A stretch of 14,454 nucleotides of DNA from Ignavibacteriaceae bacterium (GCA_022865965.1 JALHTS010000090.1:1-14454), one strand, 5' to 3'. Positions 1-7,230 are shown, counted from the first letter of the stretch. Notes: a model not told the origin generated them from the sequence alone. Numbers and translations are program-made.

Positions 1-282
1 TATCCGATTCCAAATAGAAAAGGAAAACTGCCAAAGCATAAAATTGCGGTTGCAATTTCTGAACTGAACAAAAATGAAAAAGCGGAAGTTATTCGCGTTA
101 ATGATACAAACAGCAGACTGTTAAGTTACCTTTCTAAAATCGGCATAGACCTTGGAAAAGAAATTAGTATAAAAGATGTATTGGACTTTGATGGCTCAAT
201 GCTTCTTAAAATAAATAATAAAGAAGTAAACATTAGCAAAGCCATTGCATCAAATATTTTTGTTGAGAAGATTGTTAGGTGA
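1..282 (+). CDS. DtxR-family metal-dependent transcriptional regulator, C-terminal part (5' end outside window)
   Basis: Frame 1 is open from the window edge to TGA at 280-282 and gives 93 residues. The fragment begins YPIPN, which fits the conserved His-Gly-x-Pro-Ile-Pro segment at the end of the metal-binding/dimerisation domain of DtxR/MntR/IdeR repressors. It is followed by about 75 residues that look like the C-terminal SH3-like (FeoA-type) domain: charged, beta-rich, with LSYLSKIGIDLGKEI in the usual place of the FeoA L-x-x-x-G-I-x-x-G turn. Such proteins bind Fe(II) or Mn(II) and repress metal-uptake genes. The N-terminal winged helix lies outside the window. The next gene starts 9 bases after the stop, and its ribosome binding site AGGTGAG (277-283) overlaps this stop, so the two are almost certainly co-transcribed. 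Control of the downstream Feo genes is an inference from position. Which metal it senses cannot be told. Confidence 0.85.
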   Translation, partial: YPIPNRKGKLPKHKIAVAISELNKNEKAEVIRVNDTNSRLLSYLSKIGIDLGKEISIKDVLDFDGSMLLKINNKEVNISKAIASNIFVEKIVR

Positions 283-283
283 G
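277..283 (+). promoter_or_regulatory. Ribosome binding site AGGTGAG overlapping the upstream stop codon
   Basis: AGGTGAG lies 8 bases before the ATG at 292 and overlaps the TGA stop of the DtxR gene. This is one of the strongest Shine-Dalgarno matches in the window. It supports the 292 start over the out-of-frame ATG at 284 and suggests translational coupling. Confidence 0.6.
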
Positions 284-291
284 ATGAAGAT

Positions 292-1308
292 ATGAATGAA
301 CCATTAATACTTTTAATAATCGGATTTATCGTGGTGATTTTTTTCCTCATTCTATTCTATCCTGAGAAAGGAATAGTGGCCATTTGGAAAAAATCGAACT
401 ATGCAAGCAAAAAAGTCTTAATTGAAGACGCTCTAAAGTATTTATACAACTGTGAGTACAATAACATCAACTGCACTTTAACAGGAATTGCGGGCAATCT
501 TTCTATTTCATCGGATGAATCGGCAGACATTATTTCAAGATTGGAATCAATGGGAATGGTAACTGCGCATCTGGATGCACTTTTGCTTACTTCGGAAGGA
601 AGGTCTTATGCATTACGAGTAATTCGTATTCATCGTCTATGGGAAAAATATCTTGCCGATGAAACAAGTGTTCATGAAACCGAGTGGCATCAGAAAGCCG
701 AAGAAGTAGAACATCTGTTAACGCCGGAACAGGCAGATCAGTTAGCCGCACAAATTGGTAATCCTGTTTTTGATCCGCATGGTGATCCGATTCCATCTTC
801 ATCAGGAAATATTCCTGAGAAAAGAGGAAAGCTTTTAACCGAAATGAAACCCGGTGAGTTTGCAACAATTATTCACGTTGAAGATGAACCGCCTTCAATT
901 TATAGCCAGATTGTTGCAGAGGGACTTTATCTCGGAATGCAGATAAGAATGCTTGAAGTATCAGATAAACGAATTAAGTTCATTGCGAACGGCGAGGAAT
1001 GTGTTCTTTCACCTTTGATTACACAAAGCATAACAGTTGGTATGATAGAATTTGAAAAACCTGTTGAGGGAAAATTCAGATCATTATCGGAATTAAAGAT
1101 TGGTGAAAAAGGAAAAATATATGGGATTGCAAAATCATTAAGAGGTCAGCAGCGCAGAAGATTGATGGATCTTGGTGTGGTTCCGGGGACAGAAGTTGAG
1201 GTTGAAATGAAGGGTTTATGGGATGATCCCGTTGCTTATCGCATTCGTGGTGCAACTATTGCACTTAGGAAAAATCAAACCGATAAAATTTATTTAATTA
1301 GTGATTAG
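292..1308 (+). CDS. Membrane-anchored DtxR-like protein fused to a C-terminal FeoA domain
   Basis: This 338-residue protein has an unusual order of parts. Residues 4-23 form one strongly hydrophobic helix. A short basic stretch follows (about 26-41). Residues about 42-110 look like a DtxR-type winged helix (LTGIAGNLSISSDESADIISRLESMGMV). Residues about 111-170 match the DtxR metal-binding/dimerisation domain, with H114, E119, H128, E131, H133, E137, H141 and the signature DPHGDPIPS at 161-169. Residues about 179-255 form one SH3-like domain. Residues about 262-338 are a canonical FeoA domain containing RRRLMDLGVVPGTEVEV. FeoA is normally a separate cytosolic protein of about 75-85 residues that assists FeoB, and FeoB follows directly (9-base gap). 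I infer a tethered FeoA partner with a metal-sensing module; DNA binding is unproven. The helix followed by YPEKGIVA resembles the end of ABC-3 metal permeases that carry a fused DtxR domain, so this could be a shortened descendant of such a fusion. Confidence 0.85.
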   Translation: MNEPLILLIIGFIVVIFFLILFYPEKGIVAIWKKSNYASKKVLIEDALKYLYNCEYNNINCTLTGIAGNLSISSDESADIISRLESMGMVTAHLDALLLTSEGRSYALRVIRIHRLWEKYLADETSVHETEWHQKAEEVEHLLTPEQADQLAAQIGNPVFDPHGDPIPSSSGNIPEKRGKLLTEMKPGEFATIIHVEDEPPSIYSQIVAEGLYLGMQIRMLEVSDKRIKFIANGEECVLSPLITQSITVGMIEFEKPVEGKFRSLSELKIGEKGKIYGIAKSLRGQQRRRLMDLGVVPGTEVEVEMKGLWDDPVAYRIRGATIALRKNQTDKIYLISD

Positions 1309-1317
1309 AGTTGAATT

Positions 1318-2127
1318 ATGAGTGGTGTTGATTTAAATAACTGTGCTAATTGTCCGGTTCACAATCTTGGCAATCTTAAAAAGCTGGGAATAAACATGAA
1401 CAACATTGATTATGTTGTTGCGCTTGCAGGAAATCCCAACACAGGAAAGAGCACTGTATTTAACTACTTAACCGGATTAAGACAGCATACAGGCAATTGG
1501 CCCGGTAAAACTGTCACACGTGCAGAAGGCGGATTTGAATACAATCAGAAGAAATTTAAAATTGTTGATCTGCCCGGAACATATTCACTTTTATCAACAA
1601 GCACAGATGAAGAAGTTGCACGTGATTTTATTTTATTTGGTCAGCCAGATGTTACAGTTATTGTTGTTGATGCAACAAGAGTTGAAAGAAATTTAAATCT
1701 GGTTCTTCAAATTTTAGAAATAACAGATCGCGCTGTCGTTTGCCTTAACTTAATGGACGAAGCTAAACGCAACGGAATTAAAGTCGACGAAAGATCTTTA
1801 TCAAAAGAGCTTGGTATTCCGGTCGTTCCTGCCGCTGCAAGACAGGGTGAAGGAATGAATGAATTATTAAATATGATTTTTGAAGTTGCATCTGGAAAAT
1901 ACATTTGTAAACCAAACAGAATTAAAACTTCATCCAGGAAATTGAATTTTGCCTTAGAAAAATTAAGCAAAGAAATTGCCGCAGAATTTCCTAATCTTCC
2001 CAATACTCGCTGGGCAGCACTGAGATTACTTGAAGGTGATCAAAGCATAATTGATGCAATTCGGAGTGGGGATTTGGGAAATTTGAAAAAGAATGTCATA
2101 CTGAATGATACCGCTATAGAAGAATAA
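1318..2127 (+). CDS. feoB: FeoB GTPase-domain protein (N-terminal half of a split ferrous iron transporter)
   Basis: These 269 residues are the cytosolic G domain and helical GDI region of FeoB. Visible motifs are G1/Walker A GNPNTGKS (38-45), the switch I region around HTGNWPGKTVT (57-67), G3 DLPGTYSL (84-91), G4 NLMD (144-147) and a G5-like AAARQGEG (172-179). The N-terminus has a CANCP cysteine pair (C9, C12), as in several FeoB proteins that begin with a short Cys motif. RWAALRLLEGD (231-241) is the usual end of the GDI helices. FeoB normally continues directly into the permease in one chain of about 700-780 residues. Here a TAA at 2125-2127 ends the chain in the linker, and the last residues (about ILNDTAIEE) look unrelated to FeoB. 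The G domain appears intact, so GTP binding should be kept. AGAG at 1307-1310 is a modest ribosome binding site. The permease half follows in the same frame. Confidence 0.9.
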   Translation: MSGVDLNNCANCPVHNLGNLKKLGINMNNIDYVVALAGNPNTGKSTVFNYLTGLRQHTGNWPGKTVTRAEGGFEYNQKKFKIVDLPGTYSLLSTSTDEEVARDFILFGQPDVTVIVVDATRVERNLNLVLQILEITDRAVVCLNLMDEAKRNGIKVDERSLSKELGIPVVPAAARQGEGMNELLNMIFEVASGKYICKPNRIKTSSRKLNFALEKLSKEIAAEFPNLPNTRWAALRLLEGDQSIIDAIRSGDLGNLKKNVILNDTAIEE

Positions 2128-2138
2128 AAAATCATAGT

Positions 2139-2160
2139 CATTCCTGTGAAAGCAGGAATG
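2139..2160. repeat. Palindromic repeat-like element between the FeoB halves
   Basis: CATTCCTG (2139-2146) and CAGGAATG (2153-2160) form a perfect 8-bp inverted repeat around a 6-base loop (TGAAAG). It starts 11 bases after the FeoB G-domain stop. Its conceptual translations, VIPVKAGMP on + and GIPAFTGMT on -, resemble the VIPAKAGI / GIPAFAGMT signatures of a dispersed palindromic repeat found between genes in many bacteria. The preceding bases, GTCATACTGAA (2096-2106), also resemble a dispersed-repeat arm, so the inserted block may span roughly 2090-2175. No second copy occurs in this window, so membership of a repeat family is from memory of the pattern and is not shown here. Confidence 0.6.
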
Positions 2161-3603
2161 CCAAAAGCAAAGAAGATGAACAATAACATAAAACGAGAAT
2201 CAATACTTGCAACAGCAAATAATCTTCGCTGGGAAGTCGGTGAAAATCTCCACGATACATTGATGGAGTCTATATACAAGAACGCAACATCAATTGCCAA
2301 TAAAGCAGTTGTATATCCCGATAAAAAACCCGCCTTCAGTTTTGACAGAACCTTGGATAGGATTCTTACAAGCAAGTATCTCGGTTTTCCCATTATGTTT
2401 TTAATCCTCGGAGGTGTTTTCTGGTTAACAATTGAAGGAGCAAATGTTCCTTCTGGATTGCTGGCATCTTTACTGGTTGATACGATTCATCCGACATTAA
2501 AAAGTTTTGCAGCATCAATCGGAATACCATTTTGGATTGACGGACTTCTTATTGACGGTGCTTATCTTGCTATGGCCTGGGTTGTAAGTGTTATGCTTCC
2601 ACCTATGGCTATCTTCTTTCCTGTTTTTAGTTTGCTTGAAGATTTTGGTTATCTGCCTCGTGTAGCATTCAATATGGATCCGCTTTACAAACGAGTAGGT
2701 GCTCATGGAAAGCAGGCACTTACAATGGCAATGGGGTTCGGATGCAATGCGGCGGGAGTAATTGCAACACGCGTTATTGATTCGCCAAGAGAGAGACTGC
2801 TTGCAATCATTACAAATAATTTTTCTTTGTGTAACGGAAGATGGCCCACTCAAATTTTAATTGCTACAATTTTCATCGGTAGTGCTGCTCCAGCTTATTT
2901 GGCGGGATTAGTATCAGCCGCGGCAGTTGTATTTATTGCCGTTCTTGGCATAGCACTTAGCTTAATTGTTTCCTGGACATTATCAAAAACAATGTTAAAA
3001 GGGGAAGCTTCGGCATTCAGCCTTGAACTTCCACCTTATCGTCCGCCAAGAATAATGCAAACACTTTATACGTCGTTAATTGACAGAACAATTTTTGTTT
3101 TGTGGCGCGCAATTGTTTTTGCAGTTCCTGCAGGAATGGTTATCTGGCTGGTATCAAATATATCTGTTGATGGAGTTTCTGTCGCAAATCATTTTATTAG
3201 TTGGGTTAATCCCGCTGCTTTTATTTTTGGATTAAACGGAGTGATACTTCTTGCTTACATCATTGCAATTCCAGCAAACGAAATTGTTATTCCCACAGTA
3301 TTGATGTTGACAGTTGCAAATCTTGGTCTAGCTGGAGTGGGTTCAGGAAACGGTGTAATGTTCGAACTTGAAGCGGTTTCCGATACTGCCAGTATTCTTT
3401 ACTCCGGCGGCTGGACACTATTAACAGCAATTAACTTAATGTTGTTCAGTTTACTTCATAATCCTTGCTCAACAACTATTTACACAATCTACAAGGAAAC
3501 AAAAAGTGTAAAGTGGACAATGGTTTCTACTTTTCTTCCTATTATTTTGGGGTTAGTTGTTACGTTTTTTGTAACTCAAGTTTGGAGAATTATTGTCAAT
3601 TAA
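2158..3603 (+). CDS. feoB: FeoB permease-domain protein (C-terminal half of a split ferrous iron transporter)
   Basis: This is the membrane part of FeoB, about 481 residues from ATG 2158. It opens with the linker helices that normally join the GTPase to the channel (ESILATANNLRWEVGENLHD), then the conserved FDRTLDRILTSKYLGFPIMF entry into the first membrane helix. Two Gate regions are clear: FSLLEDFGYLPRVAF...GFGCNAAGVIATR...RERLLAIITNNFSLCNGRWP, and the later membrane segments with IPANEIVIPTVLM and LLHNPCSTTIYTIYKE. The conserved Gate cysteines are present. The frame is the same as that of the GTPase ORF, so reading through the TAA would give one chain of about 761 residues, a normal FeoB length. 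The start is uncertain: GTG 2146 lies inside the palindrome, ATG 2158 at its end, and ATG 2176 just after; none has a well-spaced ribosome binding site. Re-initiation after the upstream stop is likely. Function as a two-chain transporter is inferred. Confidence 0.88.
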   Translation: MPKAKKMNNNIKRESILATANNLRWEVGENLHDTLMESIYKNATSIANKAVVYPDKKPAFSFDRTLDRILTSKYLGFPIMFLILGGVFWLTIEGANVPSGLLASLLVDTIHPTLKSFAASIGIPFWIDGLLIDGAYLAMAWVVSVMLPPMAIFFPVFSLLEDFGYLPRVAFNMDPLYKRVGAHGKQALTMAMGFGCNAAGVIATRVIDSPRERLLAIITNNFSLCNGRWPTQILIATIFIGSAAPAYLAGLVSAAAVVFIAVLGIALSLIVSWTLSKTMLKGEASAFSLELPPYRPPRIMQTLYTSLIDRTIFVLWRAIVFAVPAGMVIWLVSNISVDGVSVANHFISWVNPAAFIFGLNGVILLAYIIAIPANEIVIPTVLMLTVANLGLAGVGSGNGVMFELEAVSDTASILYSGGWTLLTAINLMLFSLLHNPCSTTIYTIYKETKSVKWTMVSTFLPIILGLVVTFFVTQVWRIIVN

Positions 3604-3641
3604 TTTTATTTTTTTAATAAATAAGTGAAAGAGAAAGGTTA

Positions 3642-4424
3642 ATGCCTAAAACTAAAATTCGTCTTCTCTCCTGGAATGTTAATGGTATACGTGCAGTTTA
3701 TAAAAAAGGATTTGTTGATTGGTTGCTGAAAGAAAGTCCTGATATACTTTGCCTGCAGGAAACAAAAGCACATCCGGATCAATTAACAGATGTCTTGCTT
3801 AACATAAACGGATACAAATCATATTTTTCTTCATCAATAGTTAAGAAGGGTTACAGCGGAGTTGCTATTTACACTAAACAAGAACCCGTCAAAGTTGAAC
3901 ATGGATTCGGCATTCCGAAGTTTGATGATGAGGGAAGAATAATCATTGCAGATTATAAAAGTTTTGTTTTAATAAACATATATTATCCGAACGGCAAAGC
4001 AAGCGAAGAACGTCTTCAATATAAAATGGATTTCTATGATGCGTTTCTTGATTATGCCAACGACTTAAAATCAAAAGGTAAAAAGCTTGTTATCTGCGGA
4101 GATGTGAACACAGCACACAAAGAAATTGATCTTGCACGCCCAAAAGAAAATTCAAAAACATCAGGCTTCCTTCCTATTGAAAGAGAATGGATGGATAAGT
4201 TTTTCTCTCAGGGATATCTTGATTCTTTTAGAATGTTCAACGTGGAACGCGAGCAATATACCTGGTGGGACATGGTTACTCGTGCGCGAGAAAGAAATGT
4301 TGGCTGGCGGATTGATTATTTTTTTATCTCTGCAAACTTGAAGAAGAACATAAAAGACGCTTTTATTCAACCTGATGTAGTGGGATCAGACCACTGTCCT
4401 ATTGGAATTGATTTAGAAATTTAG
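3642..4424 (+). CDS. xth: Exodeoxyribonuclease III / AP endonuclease (ExoA/XthA family)
   Basis: This 260-residue protein has the full endonuclease/exonuclease/phosphatase fold of the ExoIII family. Motifs in order are WNVNGIRA (11-18), LQETK with metal ligand E40, the YYPNG loop (114-118), GDVNTAH (153-159, active-site D154 and N156), WWDM (208-211), GWRIDYF (221-227) and the terminal GSDHCP with D250 and H251. Such enzymes cut the backbone 5' to abasic sites and trim 3' blocking groups in base-excision repair, using Mg(II). The length is typical for ExoA. GAGAAAGG (3631-3638) precedes the ATG at a rather short 3-base spacing. The gene is 38 bases after feoB with only an AT-rich gap. No functional link to iron transport is implied, although DNA repair of oxidative damage would fit an iron-handling neighbourhood. 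Confidence 0.95.
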   Translation: MPKTKIRLLSWNVNGIRAVYKKGFVDWLLKESPDILCLQETKAHPDQLTDVLLNINGYKSYFSSSIVKKGYSGVAIYTKQEPVKVEHGFGIPKFDDEGRIIIADYKSFVLINIYYPNGKASEERLQYKMDFYDAFLDYANDLKSKGKKLVICGDVNTAHKEIDLARPKENSKTSGFLPIEREWMDKFFSQGYLDSFRMFNVEREQYTWWDMVTRARERNVGWRIDYFFISANLKKNIKDAFIQPDVVGSDHCPIGIDLEI

Positions 4425-4456
4425 TTGTTTATTAATAATTTTTAAAGAAAAATAAA

Positions 4457-4675
4457 GTGGAAAATCAAATTGCTGCTGAGTATGAAGTTAAAAGTAAAAA
4501 ACTTATTTGCCCACACTGCGGCGAAAATAAATTCTGGACACGTCAGACTTTAATGAACACCCGTGCTTCAACATTCTTTGGTTTCGATTGGGCGAACAGA
4601 AAAGCACAAAACTATATTTGCGATAATTGCGGATATGTGTTTTGGTTTTTTGACAGGAACGAAAAAGTTATTTAA
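4457..4675 (+). CDS. Small zinc-ribbon protein of unknown function
   Basis: This 72-residue protein starts at GTG 4457; no in-frame ATG is suitable. Two CxxC knuckles are visible, CPHC at 18-21 and CDNC at 55-58, each followed by Gly, which is the classic arrangement of a four-cysteine zinc ribbon. Between them lies an aromatic-rich segment (NTRASTFFGFDWANRKAQNY), and the tail after the second knuckle is also aromatic (YVFWFF). No catalytic motif is seen. Small zinc ribbons of this type are often nucleic-acid or protein-binding. It lies 32 bases after the exonuclease gene, so co-transcription is likely. The upstream AAAGAAA is only a weak ribosome binding site. I do not recognise a named family. 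Confidence 0.7.
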   Translation: MENQIAAEYEVKSKKLICPHCGENKFWTRQTLMNTRASTFFGFDWANRKAQNYICDNCGYVFWFFDRNEKVI

Positions 4676-4801
4676 CGGGTAGTGAACAAATTTTTCCTCC
4701 TTCACGTTTCTTTAGAGCATCAACTAACAAAAGAATTTATTATTGTTCATTTTTATAAAGTAAGGAAAGAAATATTTCGAATAGGAAAGGAAGTTACTTT
4801 A

Positions 4802-4957
4802 ATTGGATACACAGGAATTGCGTGGTCAATCGGAGGAGTTCATGACCGTGCCTGGACGGAAAGACGAGTTTTTGGAAAAATAAGGTATATGAATCGCAAA
4901 GGTGCTGCACGTAAATTTAAGGTTAATTATTATATAAATAAGTACTTAACCGCGTAG
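4802..4957 (+). pseudogene. C-terminal remnant of a class II CPD photolyase
   Basis: About 51 codons ending at TAG 4955-4957 read [18 protein letters not shown], then [21 protein letters not shown]. This matches my memory of the C-terminal end of class II cyclobutane-pyrimidine-dimer photolyases, where a GYxGIxWSIxGxHDxxW...[10 protein letters not shown]...G..RKFD segment contributes to the FAD/DNA-binding helical domain. Intact enzymes have about 450-500 residues. The open frame extends back to a GTG at 4682, but the extra 40 codons ([10 protein letters not shown]...) do not resemble photolyase, and no upstream photolyase body is present in any frame back to the zinc-ribbon gene. I therefore read this as a relic left by a large deletion, not a working repair enzyme. 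The alternative is a real 91-residue protein from 4682 that has reused the segment. Confidence 0.6.
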
Positions 4958-5153
4958 GACCGGGAAATATTAACTGTTTTAAAGGGTAAAAATCACACAT
5001 CGAATCTCAAATAGATACAATTCTTTCCTATAAACTCTTCATTTTTAGCAAATTTCGTAATATTTCAAACGGCATTTAAGTTGGTAAAATTGATAGCATT
5101 AACTAATAATTAGGAAGCTCCAGGTTTATTGAAATCTTGGTATTGGAAATAAT

Positions 5154-7094
5154 ATGACAAACGGATCGCAAAAAATCCAAATAATATTTACAATCAAATT
5201 TACGGTATTTTTTTTCCTTCTATCCGGGGCAATATACTTTCATATTGCATTTAAATCAGAGACGGAAGCACACGAAAAATTCAGAGAAAAAGCAGAGACT
5301 ATTGCACATTATCTTAGCCACAATCCTGAAATTTTCTGGCAATCCAAAATCTCAGAAAAATCAGTTCTTAGCGAATTATTAGAAATTAATGAAGCCCTGT
5401 ATTTAGTTGTTGAAAATGCTTCGCACGAGGTATTTGACGGAATAAATATGCAAGAAGCGGAAGCCAGTTATTATCTTGTGGATGATGCGGAGGAAAGCAT
5501 ATTGCCCAATCAGAAAATTTACCGTACATCTGTTCTAGTTCTCGTTCGTAAAATAGATATTGGAAAAATTTATATCGGATTTAATTCGGAAGAAATCGTC
5601 AAAAAACTTTTTGGTAAAAAAATATATGCAGGTTTCTTTAGCTTTTTAATAGCACTAATTGGGACATTATTTTCATATATTTTGAGCAGTATGTCTCTTC
5701 GTCCTTTAACTCAAGTATTCTATCGTCTGGATAGAAAACTTAAAACAAAAAGTAACGAACAGAAGACAGAAACCAACAAAGACGGAATCTCTTCATTGGC
5801 TGACAGAATAGACATAGTTCTTAACGAACTTGATAAATCATCCTCGCAGGTTGAAGTACTGAATAAAAAGGTACATGATTTTATTAAAAGCAAACTCAGT
5901 GAACTTACCGAAGAAATTGACTACAGAAAGAAAGCTGAATATTCGTTGATCAAAAGTGAAGAACAATTCAGGATACTTTTTGAAAACGCACCTATCGGAA
6001 TGGTTATGCTTACTCCCGGAAATCAGATTATGAAGACAAATAAATCATTTTGTAAAATGGTTGGTTATCAATCTGCTGAACTGATTGACATGCATATCCG
6101 CAGTCTTCTCGGAAAAGACAAAATCGATTTCTTTACAGAACACAAAGAAAACAAACAAGAGTTTGAAGCTTCTGATATTACTTCTGAGAAAGTATTAGTA
6201 AGAAGAAGTGGGTCAGAGGTAAGTGTGATTGTTAAATCAGTGCCGATATTTGATTCTCAAAAAAAGGTTAAACATTATTTAATTCAGGTGCTTGATATAT
6301 CGCAAATCAAAAAGATCCAGAAAGAGCTGATAAGTACTTTAGAAAAAGCGAAGGAATCGGATCGATTAAAAAGTGCTTTCCTTGCTCAAATGTCTCATGA
6401 AATAAGAACTCCGCTTAATGTGATTTTAACCTCTGTTCCTTTAATAGTAGATGAGATAGATCATGGGGATAAAGAATTGATGCTAATTCTTAACTCTGTT
6501 AAAAGCGCAGGAAGACGTTTGCAGAGAACTATTGATATGATTCTTAGTATGTCTTCGGTTCAAAGCGGTAACTATAAATCAGATTATGAAAACTTTGACA
6601 TTGTTTGCGAATTAAAAACTATGGTTAACGAATTCCGCTCACTGGCGGAAGAAAAAGGTTTACAATTAAGATTTCTTAAGCATTGTGAAAACGTTAATAT
6701 TATTGTGGATAAATATACTGTCTGTCAGATATTTCAGAATCTTATTAACAATGCAATCAAATATACACCCAAAGGATTTGTTGAGGTCGTAGTTATTGAA
6801 ACATATAATAAATTAAAAGTAGAAATAAGAGATAGCGGAATTGGTATGAGTCCGCAGTACCTGAAAAATTTATTCATTCCTTTTTCACAGGAAGATGCCG
6901 GTCATAAACGTGAATATGAAGGAAACGGACTTGGGCTTGCTCTTGTGAAGAAGTATGCAGAAATCAACAGCGCAAATATTGAAGTTGAAAGTGAAAAGAA
7001 TATTGGTTCGGTTTTTACAGTTACTTTTGATAAGGAGCTTGATCTGTCATCACTAAGTAACCTAGGGAATAAAAAAAGTGAGCTGAGATCTTAA
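5154..7094 (+). CDS. PAS-domain sensor histidine kinase, membrane-bound, orphan
   Basis: This 646-residue kinase has a membrane helix at about 13-33, an extracytoplasmic sensor region of about 125 residues (34-157), and a second membrane helix at about 158-179. A charged, probably coiled-coil linker follows (about 215-268), then a PAS domain (about 268-390) with the usual FRILFENAPIGMVML start. The HisKA domain has H-box FLAQMSHEIRTPLN and phospho-acceptor H415. The ATPase domain has N-box NLINNAIKYTP (529-539), G1 DSGIGM (560-565), F-box LFIPFS (573-578) and G2 GNGLGLAL (590-597). All catalytic motifs are intact, so it should autophosphorylate and pass the phosphate to a response regulator. 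No receiver domain or response regulator gene is nearby. No known ligand-binding fold was recognised in the outer region. GGAA (5145-5148) is a plausible ribosome binding site. The 196-base upstream gap suggests its own promoter. Confidence 0.93.
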   Translation: MTNGSQKIQIIFTIKFTVFFFLLSGAIYFHIAFKSETEAHEKFREKAETIAHYLSHNPEIFWQSKISEKSVLSELLEINEALYLVVENASHEVFDGINMQEAEASYYLVDDAEESILPNQKIYRTSVLVLVRKIDIGKIYIGFNSEEIVKKLFGKKIYAGFFSFLIALIGTLFSYILSSMSLRPLTQVFYRLDRKLKTKSNEQKTETNKDGISSLADRIDIVLNELDKSSSQVEVLNKKVHDFIKSKLSELTEEIDYRKKAEYSLIKSEEQFRILFENAPIGMVMLTPGNQIMKTNKSFCKMVGYQSAELIDMHIRSLLGKDKIDFFTEHKENKQEFEASDITSEKVLVRRSGSEVSVIVKSVPIFDSQKKVKHYLIQVLDISQIKKIQKELISTLEKAKESDRLKSAFLAQMSHEIRTPLNVILTSVPLIVDEIDHGDKELMLILNSVKSAGRRLQRTIDMILSMSSVQSGNYKSDYENFDIVCELKTMVNEFRSLAEEKGLQLRFLKHCENVNIIVDKYTVCQIFQNLINNAIKYTPKGFVEVVVIETYNKLKVEIRDSGIGMSPQYLKNLFIPFSQEDAGHKREYEGNGLGLALVKKYAEINSANIEVESEKNIGSVFTVTFDKELDLSSLSNLGNKKSELRS

Positions 7095-7162
7095 ACTATT
7101 TCCTCTGGGGGTTTTACTTTCTTAAAGATATCTTGATCATAAAATATCCTGCCATAAAATCT

Positions 7163-7170
7163 TATATTTG
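7163..7170 (+). promoter_or_regulatory. Candidate -7 promoter box TATATTTG
   Basis: TATATTTG matches the TAnnTTTG -7 element known for Bacteroidota primary-sigma promoters. It lies 60 bases before the ATG at 7231, in the 136-base gap after the kinase gene. A TTG at 7133-7135 is farther upstream than the usual spacing, so the -33 part is poorly supported. Confidence 0.35.
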
Positions 7171-7230
7171 TAACAATTCAAATTAATCTTCATTATTATT
7201 TTTTAGATTTTTTAAGACTAGCTGCGTTTT

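Noticed and set aside
587..868. 93-codon minus-strand ORF inside the DtxR-FeoA gene
   Set aside because: Antisense to a well-supported gene with clear domains; no recognisable protein features.
2040..2393. 117-codon minus-strand ORF spanning the FeoB junction
   Set aside because: It lies wholly antisense to the two FeoB halves. Its GIPAFTGMT stretch is just the reverse reading of the palindromic element.
2515..2853. 112-codon minus-strand ORF rich in Cys and His
   Set aside because: Antisense to conserved FeoB Gate sequence; the Cys/His pattern comes from the complement of Ala/Val/Met-rich membrane codons.
7095..7140. Rho-independent terminator after the kinase gene
   Set aside because: GGGGGTTTT looks suggestive, but no stable stem pairs with the G run and no long T tract follows a hairpin.
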